Program-made: the position numbers and the translations under genes
In this document: positions 47,901-57,322 of the stretch, in pieces
Layout of the letters: each line of letters starts with the position of its first letter
Numbering within the stretch: the first letter of the stretch is position 1
Notes under the pieces: model-generated
The model's database searches: none
Seen by the model: the letters and a program-made list of their open reading frames with translations, nothing else
Told to the model about the DNA's origin: nothing
Assembly: GCA_016806645.1 (NCBI GenBank)
Contig: JACSYO010001618.1
Coordinates: 888,501 to 952,500 of the forward strand
Length of the DNA stretch: 64,000 bases
Direction: 5' to 3'
Source: Ophiodon elongatus
Taxonomy: Eukaryota > Chordata > Actinopteri > Perciformes > Hexagrammidae

Positions 47901-49863
47901 TGTTAGTGGTGCTTCCTTCTCCATTTGAGGTAAGTAAAGAGGTTGATGCTGTTGAATCCGTTTTCCCTGTGGGTCTCACATTCGTAATCGTTGTATTTTG
48001 TTGCCCTGTCGATGAAGGTACCATTGTTGTAGATGTTTCCTGGCTAGTCGATGAGCTCTGAGTTGTACTGGTACCTTCTGGTGATGTTTCAGTTTTTTGT
48101 TCAGTCGATGTTTGAGTGAAGACAGTAGTCTGTAAGGGGGATGTAGACATTGAACTCGGGGAGACTTCTGTGTTTGTGGTGGGTTTGATCGTTGTTTTGG
48201 AATAATGGGTGATGGTCGTGCTTGCTTCTCCATTTGAGGTGAGTAAAGAAGTTGACGCTGTTGAATCCATTTTCTCTGTGGGTCTCACAGTCGTAATGGT
48301 AGTATAGTGTTGCTCATTCAATGAATGGATCATTGTTGTAGATGTTTCCTGTCTAGTCAATTGGCTTTGAGTTGTACTGGTACTTGCTGGTGATGTTTCA
48401 GTTTTTTGTTCAGTAGATTTTTGAGTTAAGTGAGTTATCAGTCGGGGGGATATAGACATATTACTTGCTGAGACCACTCTATTTTTTGGGGAATTGATTG
48501 TTTTTGTGGAATAATCAGTGATACTAGTGATTCTTCCTCCATTTGAGTTGAGTAAAGACGTTGATGTTGACATAGTTGAATCCATTGTTCTCGACATTAA
48601 AACTTTTTCGACCGGTCCATTCCGCAAGACTTTTGACAATTTATCTATTGAGACGTTTATGTTTGACAGATTCTTTCCTTCATGGTTATCCGCTTTCTGT
48701 GTTTTCCTCCATGTTTCGTCCGTTTTATCTTGTTTTGGATTCTGATCATCTGTTAAATAAGACAATATTTGTGCATGATAAATGTATTTGTCAATGCACA
48801 TCACAGAAACTGGCTTCACCAAGAAATACAAATTAAATTAAATTAACACTTTATTGTCTTTTCATTGTTTTAACAACATTTACTTGGAAGTATTCCCAAA
48901 ATATTTTGTGTCATATCATCAAGTTTTATCATCTTTGTGAAATCAAGTTTTTGTTTGCATCATTATCTTTTGTAGTACTAAGGCTGGCTTCTAGATTTTT
49001 ATATAATAATAACTAAGTTCATATAAAATGGATATCACTTCCTCCAACACTGAATAGGTTATCTTTTTTTATCTTGTGAAAATATCTAAATGCTTTCTTA
49101 TGTTTGTATTCTTGCACCATTATGTTGATTCAATTATTAACTGAATATGCCGGTAAATCTACAGTCAGTATCAGTTATTTCCCTTTTGTGTGCATTGTAT
49201 TGCTTTCATTGAATTTAGGTTGCACTCATGAATAAAAGTCCAATGCGGAGATAATGCATAATTTTTCAAAATGAACTGAAAATGTATAGGTACAAAGCTG
49301 CGCTTTGCAAGTAATAGAAAAAGTGATTCGGATATTAGATAGGTTTGTGAATAAGCTACCTAAACTGCATCCACAAAACATTATTTGTGGTGACTTACAA
49401 ATAAAAAACTAAAAGACAAAATTTCTCAATCACCAAATGTAGTTTTGTGAACATTAATGTTCCAAAAAACTCATATATTGAGAGTAAAGTATTGTGTGAT
49501 GCTTAGTGGGCATGTGTGAGGAGCAGAGTTTGCATTTCTGCATTAATTGTAGTTCTTCCTGAAGGATTATCGGGACTGAAATGAATCATGTCAATATTAT
49601 ATGGCAATATACATACATACTGTCTGTCAAATGATATCAGTGTGAAGAGTAGTTTATTCAACATACATCTTAAGTAAATTGATAGGTGGATAAGCTCACC
49701 TGGTTATGCAAAGAAAAACAGAAATCACAGACTTACCTCTTTTTTGTGTTAAGAACACACAAAATGCCATGAGCACGATGACCACCAAAGTAAGGATTAT
49801 AAGAGAAGGTCTCCTCCAATTACAGGATCCCAAATAAATCCACTTCATCATTTTCCCGTCCAT
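35919..49863 (-). CDS. Large transmembrane mucin with EGF-SEA-EGF-TM architecture (MUC3/12/17-like)
   Basis: Likely a heavily O-glycosylated apical membrane mucin of epithelia. Exons in order of translation: 49,863-49,737; 48,749-37,952; 37,738-37,611; 37,414-37,350; 37,247-37,045; 36,992-36,734; 36,614-36,450; 36,323-36,253; 36,150-36,086; 35,960-35,919. All borders are GT-AG and the phases join. The start ATG follows an in-frame TGA directly. Exon 1 encodes a basic N-terminus and a hydrophobic run (LIILTLVVIVLMAFCVFL). Exon 2 encodes 34 Ser/Thr/Pro repeats, then a Cys-rich EGF-like motif (CEDCHCIRGTC). The next exons form a SEA domain with the autocleavage motif GSVVA (codons 37,243-37,229). 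Then come an EGF-like motif (CHQHGEC, GPTCRC, GPQCDL), a helix (ALFGSLAAALLLLIIIVIAV), a KKRH stop-transfer, and a tail ending QVTTKRPEVWNINP that resembles MUC3/MUC17 tails as I remember them. Three frame breaks interrupt exon 2 as assembled; closing them gives about 3,980 codons. MUC13 is a less likely alternative. Confidence 0.88.
36450..37738 (-). other. SEA, EGF-like and transmembrane coding segment of the mucin
   Basis: Four exons (37,738-37,045 region plus 36,992-36,734) carry the SEA module and the membrane-proximal EGF-like repeat, and 36,614-36,450 carries the helix. The glycine-serine pair of GSVVA is at codons 37,243-37,238, where SEA mucins such as MUC1 self-cleave, producing two non-covalently held subunits. 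Six or more cysteines cluster between SEA and membrane. This part is unique, non-repetitive and free of breaks, arguing that the gene is functional. Confidence 0.85.
39625..39660 (-). other. Frame break 3 in the mucin array (one base missing)
   Basis: The plus strand reads GGAATAATGGTGATTGTGG here, where other units read GGAATAATGGGTGATTGTGG. Loss of one G shifts the reading frame at the linker between two units. The unit combines the short NPSS linker with the THYSK-type sequence, a combination not seen elsewhere, so a chimeric or low-quality consensus is plausible. Confidence 0.8.
40722..40775 (-). other. Frame break 2 in the mucin array (cluster of small deletions)
   Basis: Against the matching unit near 43,150-43,220, several deletions total 12 bases within about 58 bases. 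The net frame is kept across the cluster, but a TGA stop arises inside it on the minus strand near 40,760. Neighbouring sequence on both sides is almost identical to other units. Clustered small deletions in one short stretch look like consensus error more than evolution. Confidence 0.8.
44815..44840 (-). other. Frame break 1 in the mucin array (one base missing)
   Basis: The plus strand reads TTGGAATAATAGTGTTGG, while parallel units read TTGGAATTAATAGTGTTGG. One T is missing and the minus-strand frame shifts. The broken point is where two linker types (GGAATAATGGG and GGAATTAATAG) differ. Confidence 0.8.
48750..49736 (-). other. Mucin intron 1
   Basis: Donor GTAAGT (plus-strand 49,736-49,731) and acceptor TTATTTAACAG (ending at 48,750) bound this roughly 1-kb intron; phase 1 on both sides rebuilds an Asp codon. 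No other feature recognised inside. Confidence 0.85.
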
Positions 49864-49924
49864 TCAAGAAATCATCTAAACGATGTAAAGCTGAAATATT
49901 TCAACAGCTGCAATCTTTCACTCC

Positions 49925-49945
49925 ATAAACATATATACGGTATAA
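49925..49945 (-). promoter_or_regulatory. TATA-like element upstream of the mucin start
   Basis: On the minus strand GTATATATG lies about 70 bases before the start codon, so a short 5'UTR of about 40 bases would follow. The spacing is reasonable for a TATA promoter but this is inferred only from the motif and position. Confidence 0.4.
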
Positions 49946-49949
49946 TGAA

Positions 49950-52260
49950 GCAGAATAATTTAGATGTTATGGAATTTTCTGTCTTTTAAGTCTGATCCTG
50001 TTGGCAGTCGTATGCCATATAAACATTTGTCTATCAGTATCAAATCTACTCTGTCATCAATGATCAACTTGTAAACGGGTTGTTACTTATGCAGTGACCT
50101 CCCTAGGCAAACTTTTTGTTTTATGCATTGTGGCATGCCACTTTAAAGATTTGTGAGTTTCTCTGAAAGTGCACACCTTGTCCATGCTTGTTTACAAAGG
50201 TCCAGATCACATTGACTTTGAAGTGGAAAAGGACTGCGGTGTGAGTGGGTGAGGCAGAGTTTGGGTGGCTGTTATTAATAAATGATTTATTAACCAATAT
50301 TATATTATTAACCATTATTCATTTTCAATGACACAGTGATATTTACTATACACTTGTCATGCAATTGCTGGAAATTGTCATACACTAAAACTGAATTTTT
50401 GTGTGTAAAAAAAACAAAAAACAATATATATATTAGAGTCATATTTTTTGTAAATGATAATACAATTAGGGCTGCACGGTGGTGTAGTGACTCGCACTTT
50501 CACCTCACAGCAAGAGGGGTCAGGGTTCGATCCCCAATCCCGGGCGGTCCTTCTGTGTGGAGTTTGCACGTTCTCCCCGTGACAGCGTGGGTTCCCTCCG
50601 GGTTCTCCAGCTTCCTCCCACAGTCCAAAGACATGCAGCTTAAATGCTGCGATAAACTGTCCAGGGTGAGCAACATATTGACAATATAGTCATTTGAATT
50701 GATTTGGTTATGCTATGAATAGACTGTTAAACATGATCCCAGGAGGGTTAATAAACCGTCTCAATGGCACAAGGAACAAATGAGCTGTGACGAGGTTAAA
50801 CATAAATATTTCCTTGTAGCTGCAAAAAAAAATTCTAAAGCTCTCCACACCCCTGTTTGCTTATTCGAAAATAATTTCTGAAATGCCACACAATAAAAAA
50901 AACTGACAGCAGGACTATTGTAAGTTTTGTGTGTTTCTGTGGGACTTTCATGTCACCTAGGCGTTGTCAAGTGTGTCTTGGGTGAAATACGTCTTTAAAT
51001 AATTACCTGATTGACTCAAGCCATACTTGTGGTTTGAAACATGGACCTGATCAATATAAAATAAGCATGCAATGATAAGCATGTGACAGGCACACCAGAC
51101 AGCAGTTTATATAGGAAAAATCATCTAAATGATGATTTTTGAATAAAATGTATTCGTTTAGTTCAGTGTTTGTAGTACTTCATTAAATGACCTGTCCACA
51201 GAGCTTATTTAAAAGCTTTTTATGAACAGACCCAAAACAATAAAGTACAGAAATAAATAGTGTATTTGCTTTCGTTGCAGTAGGTTTAACAAAAGATAAC
51301 ATGCATATAGTGCTGTCTGCAAGCTTATTTCTACAATATGACCTGTTGATGAAGACATTTGCTACTTAAGGTTAACCACACAGGCAAGTATGGGGTAATT
51401 ATGTTTTAGAGATATCAAAATGATATTACCATTGTGTTTTCCACCGTGAAGGTCAAATACATTCTGAAACAGATTATTGACTGTGTTCATGATTTGGTTT
51501 TCATTTTAGTGGTCATCAATACAAGGTAAAGCTTACAGCATGACCGATGGTAACTGAATATGGTCCGTAAATATGAGAAAAAAAACCGGCACGAGGCTGT
51601 TTCCTTTGAAATAGTAAAAACAGGATTTACTGCAGAATGATGTCAACAATATTGTTAACTCACAGAAGTCATGTAATGCTTAACAGTAAGTTTCCAGTTT
51701 ACAAAGGTTTCAATAACACACAGTTCAGCGTACGGGTGGAGAATTTGCTATTGAGCTTAAGTGCTGTAAAGCTTGCCAATAATAATATCAGTCAACCCAC
51801 TCACTTTTGATTTCCCTCTATTCTTGTGTTTGACTTTACTAAGGCCAACCCAAATGCTTCAACCAAATAGTGATTTGAATTGACGTACACTATTTGAATG
51901 CACCGTTTCATTTGTTTTATTTATATAAACTTGATAGACAGTCTCAACAAAACCAGGTAATTTATTTTATATGTTGGCATAGGTTACAGACTATTCATTA
52001 TGTATTCATTTCAAAAGAAAGAAGACAGACAAAAGAAGGAAAAACGATAACACCCTTCATGAGTCAAGTTGAAAGTAAACAAAATAATTTTTCCATAAAG
52101 GTGTTGAAAATGTTAGACAGAGGACAATAGAAAAGGTCTGCTTCTTAACCTTAACCAAATGGCATCATATTGAAATATTTTATTTAAGTCAAATAAAACA
52201 GTAAATACACACAACTGTCTGTCATGGCACTCCACTCTCATAAACAGAACCTGAAACTAT
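49950..52260. other. Intergenic region between the mucin and mrps16
   Basis: The mucin's 5' side faces the 3' end of mrps16. Apart from a SINE-like repeat at 50,466-50,690 I see no gene or recognisable element. Confidence 0.6.
50466..50690 (+). mobile_element. tRNA-like SINE-type dispersed repeat
   Basis: The segment begins GGGCTGCACGGTGGTGTAGT, with a polymerase III A-box-like stretch, then GGTTCGATCCC, a good B-box. It continues with GTTTGCACGTTCTCCCCGTG, CTTCCTCCCACAGTCC and AAAGACATGC. This composite is very common in teleost genomes. The copy seems 3'-truncated, since the usual tail is missing. A 117-codon open frame across it is a by-product. Confidence 0.85.
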
Positions 52261-52265
52261 TGCAT

Positions 52266-52271
52266 TTTATT
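52266..52271 (-). terminator. Candidate polyadenylation signal of mrps16
   Basis: AATAAA on the minus strand, about 175 bases after the mrps16 stop codon, a typical distance for a short 3'UTR. Confidence 0.6.
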
Positions 52272-52443
52272 GAGAATAAGTTGTAATAAGAATTGTCCAC
52301 AGCTAATACTACAACATGTCAATCTGATATTGCTTAAAGCAGTCCACCAAACAAGTTAGGAAACAAATAGATCAGTTCCCTCCAAATAACGGCGACATCC
52401 TTTTGAACTGGACAGTCACACACACAGTCCCCAGCTTTAATTC

Positions 52444-54523
52444 TCACACTTTAGCCTCCTTCTGTCCCTCCTGCAGACCTTCTTCTGTTTCTGTTGCTAT
52501 CAGCTCTGTTTGTGCTCGTTGACGCTCTGCCTCTGTTATCGTCATTGGGTGCAGAGGGAAAAATCCTGCCAACCCTGCAGAAAGCGACAGGGGAGAGAGG
52601 AAGACAATATCTTTTACTACAAACTTTTCCAACTAACTATTGCAGAAACATTGTCGAGTAGAGGCCAAAATATTTTGGAGCCGAGACATCATTTTTTTAT
52701 TTGAATTCCTCGTTGCCAAATTCTGGAGAACCGTGTAATACATTAGATGCTTGTTATGACCGTAAAAGGCACACGTAATCTGTATCTGTACAATCCTTTA
52801 AACAAGAGGGCATGGATGAGGTCCTTTACGGCACAGTGAGAACACATAATAATACTAGACAGTCGTCATCATTTATGGTAGTAGATAATACAGAAAACAA
52901 GATTTCAAAGAATGTTTGACACAGAGAGGTAAACCTCGAGATAAAAATGAAAGGTGTAGGTGCTCAAAGTTATGGATGGACCTCCTTGATTAAACAAATC
53001 CCTATGAGGAGCACAACTATCTGGACAGGCAGATAACAGCAATATTTATCCACCTTAAGAGAGCATAATCATTTAGTGAATACACACCTAGAAGTTTGGC
53101 CACTGGCTTTGTAGGGTGTGCGCCACAGCCGATCCAGTACTTGATTCGGTCGAAGTTGAAGCTGACGAGTTTCTCATTGTAGATGTTGGGGAGGGGGTCG
53201 TAGGAGCCCAGCTGCTCTAAATATTTACCATCTCTTGCCCTTTTGTTGTAAGCTGCCACGATTCGATAAAAAGGTCTGTTCGCTTGTTGGTGGCCTGCAA
53301 GAGCCAATCGGAGGACAACGTAACCTCCGTGGTACTTCTTAAGCAGGAGTGATGCTGCAGAAGGAAAAGAGCACAGTCAGCATTGTTAAAGGGAAATGAG
53401 ATTAGGTTCTTGTAATTGTTAACGTGGATAATGCACATTCAGTAAAAGCTGTAACTTTAGTGATCTTGACCATCTTGTTTAAGTAATTTTCAGTAAAGCA
53501 TATTTCATATAATGAAATTAAACCACAGACTGACAACAACTCTATATTTTCCAAATCTTTGATTCCATGTTGCTTCAATCAAAGTTACTTTCTTGAACAA
53601 GATGGAAGGAACGCAGTAGTGAAACGTTCACTTTTTGCTTTTGTTTAGTGTTTTTTTATTTGTATTTTATATATTATATCTGCTGCTTCTCTTTTATTGT
53701 AAAATATGTTTTGGCATCTGCTCTATAAAAGGTGCAACAAAAACCCTCAGTTGCCAGTTTAATACTTACACCTAACTACTACTGCGACTGATGCAGTGTA
53801 GATCCTACCTTTATAATGTTACGTTTTTGTTAACACTGTTCTATTATTTTGTCTACCCTTATTGATGTGAATAGGGGGGACGAAATATCTCTCTTCACTA
53901 TAAAGTAATACAAATGAAAACAAAAGCACCTGAAACTTCCTCTTGTGGAATGACCAGTTAAAGAGTTAAATCAGCAAATCTCTAAACCACAATCGCTTTT
54001 GCTATAATGTACCTAGTAAATTGGAAACTGAATGTATTTGTACATTATAGACAAAAAAAAATGTAGTTGATAAATCGACTGAAAGAAAATTAATCAACAA
54101 TATTTTTTCCAATTACACTTGCATCATTAAGAAAAGAAATTGCATACATTCTGGCTTCTTAAAGGGTTTTCTATTATTATCATTGTTATTTATTGCATAT
54201 TGTTGTGTTTTGAACTGTTGGTTGCATAAAACAAGACATTTAAAGAAGTGTCCTCTTGTGATGGGCATTTTTCCCTATCTTTGGCATTTCACAGATTAAG
54301 TGTTCATCGACTGCTCAATCTGTAATGGAGAAGAATGGTTAGTTGTAGCCTTACAGTCATATTGATAAACTTCATATATGAGAAGCTAAATCTGTTCATA
54401 ATAGTTAAATGAGGAAGCTGTCCCGGCTGCTTATGCTAAATAGGATAACCCTTACAAAATATACGGGAAAACATGTGACTACACATGGATATGCCCGTTC
54501 GTATACTCACATAAATGAACCAT
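52444..54523 (-). CDS. mrps16: Mitochondrial small ribosomal subunit protein bS16m
   Basis: Component of the mitoribosomal small subunit, the bacterial S16 homologue. Coding exons in order: 54,523-54,511 (MVHL plus one base), 53,354-53,088, 52,574-52,444. Borders are GT-AG and phases join, giving 136 residues (human 137). The protein begins MVHLSSLLLKKYHGGYVVLR. The S16 core is plain: RLALAGHQQANRPFYRIV, DGKYLEQLGSYDPLPN, FNFDRIKYWIGCGAHPTKPV and AKLLGLAGFFPLHPMTITEA. The C-terminus is a charged Glu/Gln/Thr-rich tail. A small upstream exon is non-coding. Start choice is firm because MVHL at the start is a family hallmark. It is complete, with no odd residues noticed. Confidence 0.97.
52575..53087 (-). 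other. mrps16 intron between the last two coding exons
   Basis: Bounded by donor GTGTGT (a weak variant) at 53,087 and acceptor TTTCTGCAG ending at 52,575. No other feature seen. Confidence 0.85.
53355..54510 (-). other. mrps16 intron after the start-codon exon
   Basis: Donor GTGAGT at 54,510-54,505 and acceptor CCTTCTGCAG ending at 53,355. AT-rich, with no exon or recognisable repeat noticed. Confidence 0.85.
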
Positions 54524-54541
54524 GGTGTTGATCCGATTATC
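54511..54541 (-). other. mrps16 31-bp exon carrying the start codon
   Basis: A tiny exon between acceptor TTGTTGCAG and donor GTGAGT. It has 18 bases of 5'UTR, then ATG and codons for MVHL. Its small size makes it easy for gene finders to miss. Confidence 0.8.
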
Positions 54542-55038
54542 CTGCAACAACAACAACAAAATGTACTTTAAACCAAAGTGTATATTAGTAGAAGTAACGT
54601 TGAGTCATTTATTTTTCAAAACGTCATGCACCAAAATGTGCCCAGCCCACATGGTTTACAAGCCACTATAAACCTAACAAACAAGAGCAATAACCCAGTG
54701 TGAGCAAAATAACAAATTGAATACAACTTCATGCATGTCAAACAAAGTCAAAACATATGAACACAATACATCTCCTTGAGTTAGACATTACTGATATAAC
54801 GTTAATGGACAATAGAAAGAAAACAAATCAATTTCATATTAAACTTTCTTTCTTAACAACGCCAGCAGTGAGTCTCATTAAGTGACATGTTAATTACATA
54901 TCCGGTGATAACCCTGAACGTGTCATTAAGTGGCAACCGAATAGCTATGTAGCTTTTGCTCAGGTCTGACTTCTAAAGCGCTGTTTGAGGACTAACGTCA
55001 CGTGCGCTTTAGAAACGAACAACAAATGAGCTAAATAC

Positions 55039-55160
55039 CTCTGCAGATGATGAACGGAGTGAAGCGAAACCTTCCCAGTTCTCGCCTTTTTTCTTTTCGC
55101 TGGACAGGTGATATAATCAGCGTTAATAACTGTATGTTTACAGCAGCAGCAGAAATGTGA
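55039..55160 (-). other. mrps16 5'UTR exon 1 (inferred)
   Basis: On the minus strand a GC-richer segment with a pyrimidine-rich start ends in CTGCAGAG followed by GTATTT (donor at 55,038). The next exon on that strand is the 31-bp start-codon exon. Transcription probably starts near 55,150-55,190; the exact start is unknown. Confidence 0.5.
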
Positions 55161-55164
55161 CATT

Positions 55165-55260
55165 TGTCAGGACGCGGCCATGTTTAAACAGGAAGTGACG
55201 TCGCTACATCGTGCGTCACTGCATCCTCGCGACGCAAGATGGCGCTGTTGCCTTGCTCTC
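55165..55260. promoter_or_regulatory. CpG-rich mrps16 promoter, possibly bidirectional, with YY1-like sites
   Basis: The segment has many CpGs in AT-rich surroundings. It contains AACATGGCCGCG on the minus strand (near 55,175-55,186) and CAAGATGGCGC on the plus strand (near 55,235-55,245). Both resemble the YY1 site that commonly sits just after start sites of housekeeping and mitochondrial-ribosome genes. Sites facing both ways suggest divergent transcription. Confidence 0.5.
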
Positions 55261-55319
55261 CACTGTGCCGCGGGAATCTGAAGGCCTGGCTTCGGATACT
55301 TTGTAGCCTACTGTTATAG
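55239..55319 (+). other. 26-codon plus-strand frame beside the mrps16 promoter
   Basis: ATGGCGCTGTTGCC in a CAAGATGG context opens 26 codons before TAG. No donor site is obvious inside and no domain is recognised. It may be only the YY1-like motif or the start of a divergent transcript; there is no firm evidence of translation. Confidence 0.2.
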
Positions 55320-55504
55320 TTTGTGTTGTGGACGTCTATGCTTCAGCGTGAAATATTTTCGGACACATTCAAACTACTTTGAAGAGTTTATGTCAGCCTT
55401 GAATATGTCCCTCTACTTAAAAAATAACTTTTAAAAATATCCCGTCACACATGGACATTACATTCAAGATTTTATGCTGTGATTTTATTAATCACTTTTG
55501 GTCA

Positions 55505-56050
55505 TAGATGGTATAAGCACTCAGATTCTTAAGTAAAAGTCGTAACAACAAACTGTTAAATAATATAATATATTAAAACGTAAGTCCTGCCTTCAAAGGT
55601 TTAAGTAAAATTACATGACAAGTTTTATTAGCCAAATTATACTTGAAGTATCAAAAGTAAAAGTAGGCCTACTAATTATACAGAATTGCCCATTTCGAGT
55701 GTTATAGTGCTGATATTATATACGGTTGCTACTACATCATATTATTGTATTATTATTATCATTGGTATATTAAGCAGCATTTAAATATTGTAGCTGGTTG
55801 AGGTGGAGCCAATTTAAACTACGTTTTATAGGCCTACTGATGGTAGTTTCATTTTTGTCATGTTTTATAAATATATTTAGTTTTGTACGTCAAATCATAA
55901 ACTAGTAACTACAGCTGTCAGATAAATACAGTGAAGTAAAAAGTGCAGTAGACTATTTACACAGTATTACCTTAGATGTATGTAAGTGTATAGAGTAGCA
56001 AATAGTGAGAATGCTAAAGTAATGTAAAATCACTTCAGTACATTTTATAA
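55505..56050 (-). mobile_element. Teleost non-autonomous repeat element, minus orientation
   Basis: Landmarks in order: GCACTCAGATTCTTAAGTAA, AAGTCCTGCCTTCAAA, TACTTGAAGTATCAAAAGTA, GAATTGCCCATTTCGAG, TTGTAGCTGGTTGAGGTGGA and AGCTGTCAGATAAATACAGT. These are the reverse-strand series of a very common percomorph repeat whose ends read AGTGGTGGAA. The copy is diverged, and no coding capacity exists. The mobilising transposase family is not known to me with confidence. Confidence 0.75.
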
Positions 56051-57060
56051 GTTCTCTGGTTATAACTGTGCTGTCAGACAGGTAATCTTTCACGTTCTCT
56101 TTCACGTTCTCTTTTCTATAATTTCTATTCTACATGTATTGCGTGTCTTACATCAACGTATTGAGTTTCAAATCAGTTTCCCCTGTTGACCCCAGCAGAG
56201 ATGAAACACTTGTTTCCTGAGAGCGATTATGAATTCAGGGGTCATTGCTTTGCCTGATGTCGTCTGAGTGCACAGAGATTTCTGCCCACTGGGAGCACAA
56301 ATACCCCCCCAGTCTTGGAACATGGTGATTTCACACTCCTGTTGTGTAAAGCTTGTTTTTCTGTGTGTGTGTGACAAACACATGGTTTTCTGAGGAGAGG
56401 TCACAGAAGACATACAAAAGAGATGGGCCCTCGTTTGTAATTCTGAAAATATCCTACTGTCCCTGCGTGACTCCTCATAAATAAAGCCAGTTATGACTTA
56501 CAAACAGAAAAAAAGAGACATTACTTCGAATATATATAAATATACATTTAATTGATTTAACTTCCATTCCATCATATTTTTTTAATGTTTTCAGTAAAGA
56601 ATACATACAAGGTTGCCACTTTATGCATTACAATTTATTCTGTAGTCTAACTAACTTATCAAGTTAAATATATCTCTCTAATTATGAACTAAGACTACAG
56701 AACTCTGTAGCTAGGATGCTATTGCTAATTCTGATTACAAATCCTGAAAACAAAATGCCAGAATGAGAAGTACTTCATAATACACAATGTTCAAAACTAA
56801 TACAATTGACCCACACTACTCAAACTCTCACACACTTATCTAACTGAAAAGGAAAACAAAGGTGCGAATTCAAAAAGATTTAAAAACGTTGTCAGTTTGG
56901 TTTGTCACAGAAAGAATTTCAGTAACCAGATGAACAACATAACATAAAATACTTGGGTCTCAACAAGCAGGGCTGATATTTCAAGTGGAAAGCGTCATTA
57001 TTGAGTTGACCACGTTTTTTCTGTGGAAAAATTTGAAAATGAATAGAGGCTTTACACAGT
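56051..57060. other. Non-coding stretch, nothing recognised
   Basis: No exon with recognisable family features. A short direct repeat TTTCACGTTCTC occurs twice near 56,090-56,112. Confidence 0.5.
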
Positions 57061-57100
57061 TAGGCAGCAAACAAAATTAATCTTACATGGTGAATCGGCA

Positions 57101-57322
57101 ATGCGTGATTATCTGAACGGTGACATTGATTCTAGTTGTGGCTCACTCTCTCGTGAGGACCCCATGCTCTTTGGGATACCAAGACGAGTTGTTCCTCCTC
57201 TAATCATCTGTGACAGTTCAGTTAGAGACGCTCAGATGACCAGATATTTTACTTGGAAAAAGCAAGAGGAGTCTGCTTTAAAGGTTGAGGCTGCCCCAGA
57301 CATTGTAGTCAAAGATGCCTGA
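57101..57322 (+). CDS. Unassigned 73-codon reading frame
   Basis: An open frame from ATG to TGA, distinctly more balanced in base use than the AT-rich DNA around it. The product is acidic to neutral, with no signal peptide or membrane segment, and contains SREDPMLFGIPRRVVPPLII and MTRYFTWKKQEESALK. I do not recognise the family. The frame is also open upstream to a TAG near 57,043, and acceptor-like TTTACACAG (ends 57,059) and GGCAG (ends 57,067) lie in that interval. It could therefore be a small gene, the last exon of a gene, or a decayed fragment. Polyadenylation-like AATAAA sequences occur only about 550 bases later. No partner exon was found in the window. Confidence 0.3.
   Translation: MRDYLNGDIDSSCGSLSREDPMLFGIPRRVVPPLIICDSSVRDAQMTRYFTWKKQEESALKVEAAPDIVVKDA

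Larger units (their letters stand above)
38394..48470 (-). repeat. Mucin tandem array: 34 units of about 309 bp (103 residues)
   Basis: Each unit encodes a Ser/Thr/Pro-rich 103-residue repeat, with landmarks SPPITTVFTQTSTEQKTET, TSTTQSPSTSQETSTT, TTVRPTEKTDSTASTS and THYSKTTINPTTNTE. Some units lack eight residues at the junction (NPSSMSA instead of NPTTNTEVSPSSM). The first and last units are diverged, while inner units are nearly identical, as expected from unequal exchange and gene conversion. Higher-order blocks of five and nine units recur. On the plus strand the array keeps short hydrophobic frames open; those are antisense shadows. Confidence 0.95.

Noticed and set aside
38671..48061. 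Repeated plus-strand frames of 60-84 codons, hydrophobic and valine-rich, across the mucin array
   Set aside because: They recur once per repeat unit, are the exact antisense of the Ser/Thr/Pro repeat, and have no upstream signals of their own.
38394..48470. Regular repeats considered as a CRISPR array
   Set aside because: The unit is 309 bp, coding throughout, in a eukaryotic gene, with no short repeat and unique spacer alternation.
50466..50690. A tRNA gene suggested by the B-box GGTTCGATCCC
   Set aside because: No cloverleaf could be drawn, and the sequence continues into the known teleost SINE-type repeat body.
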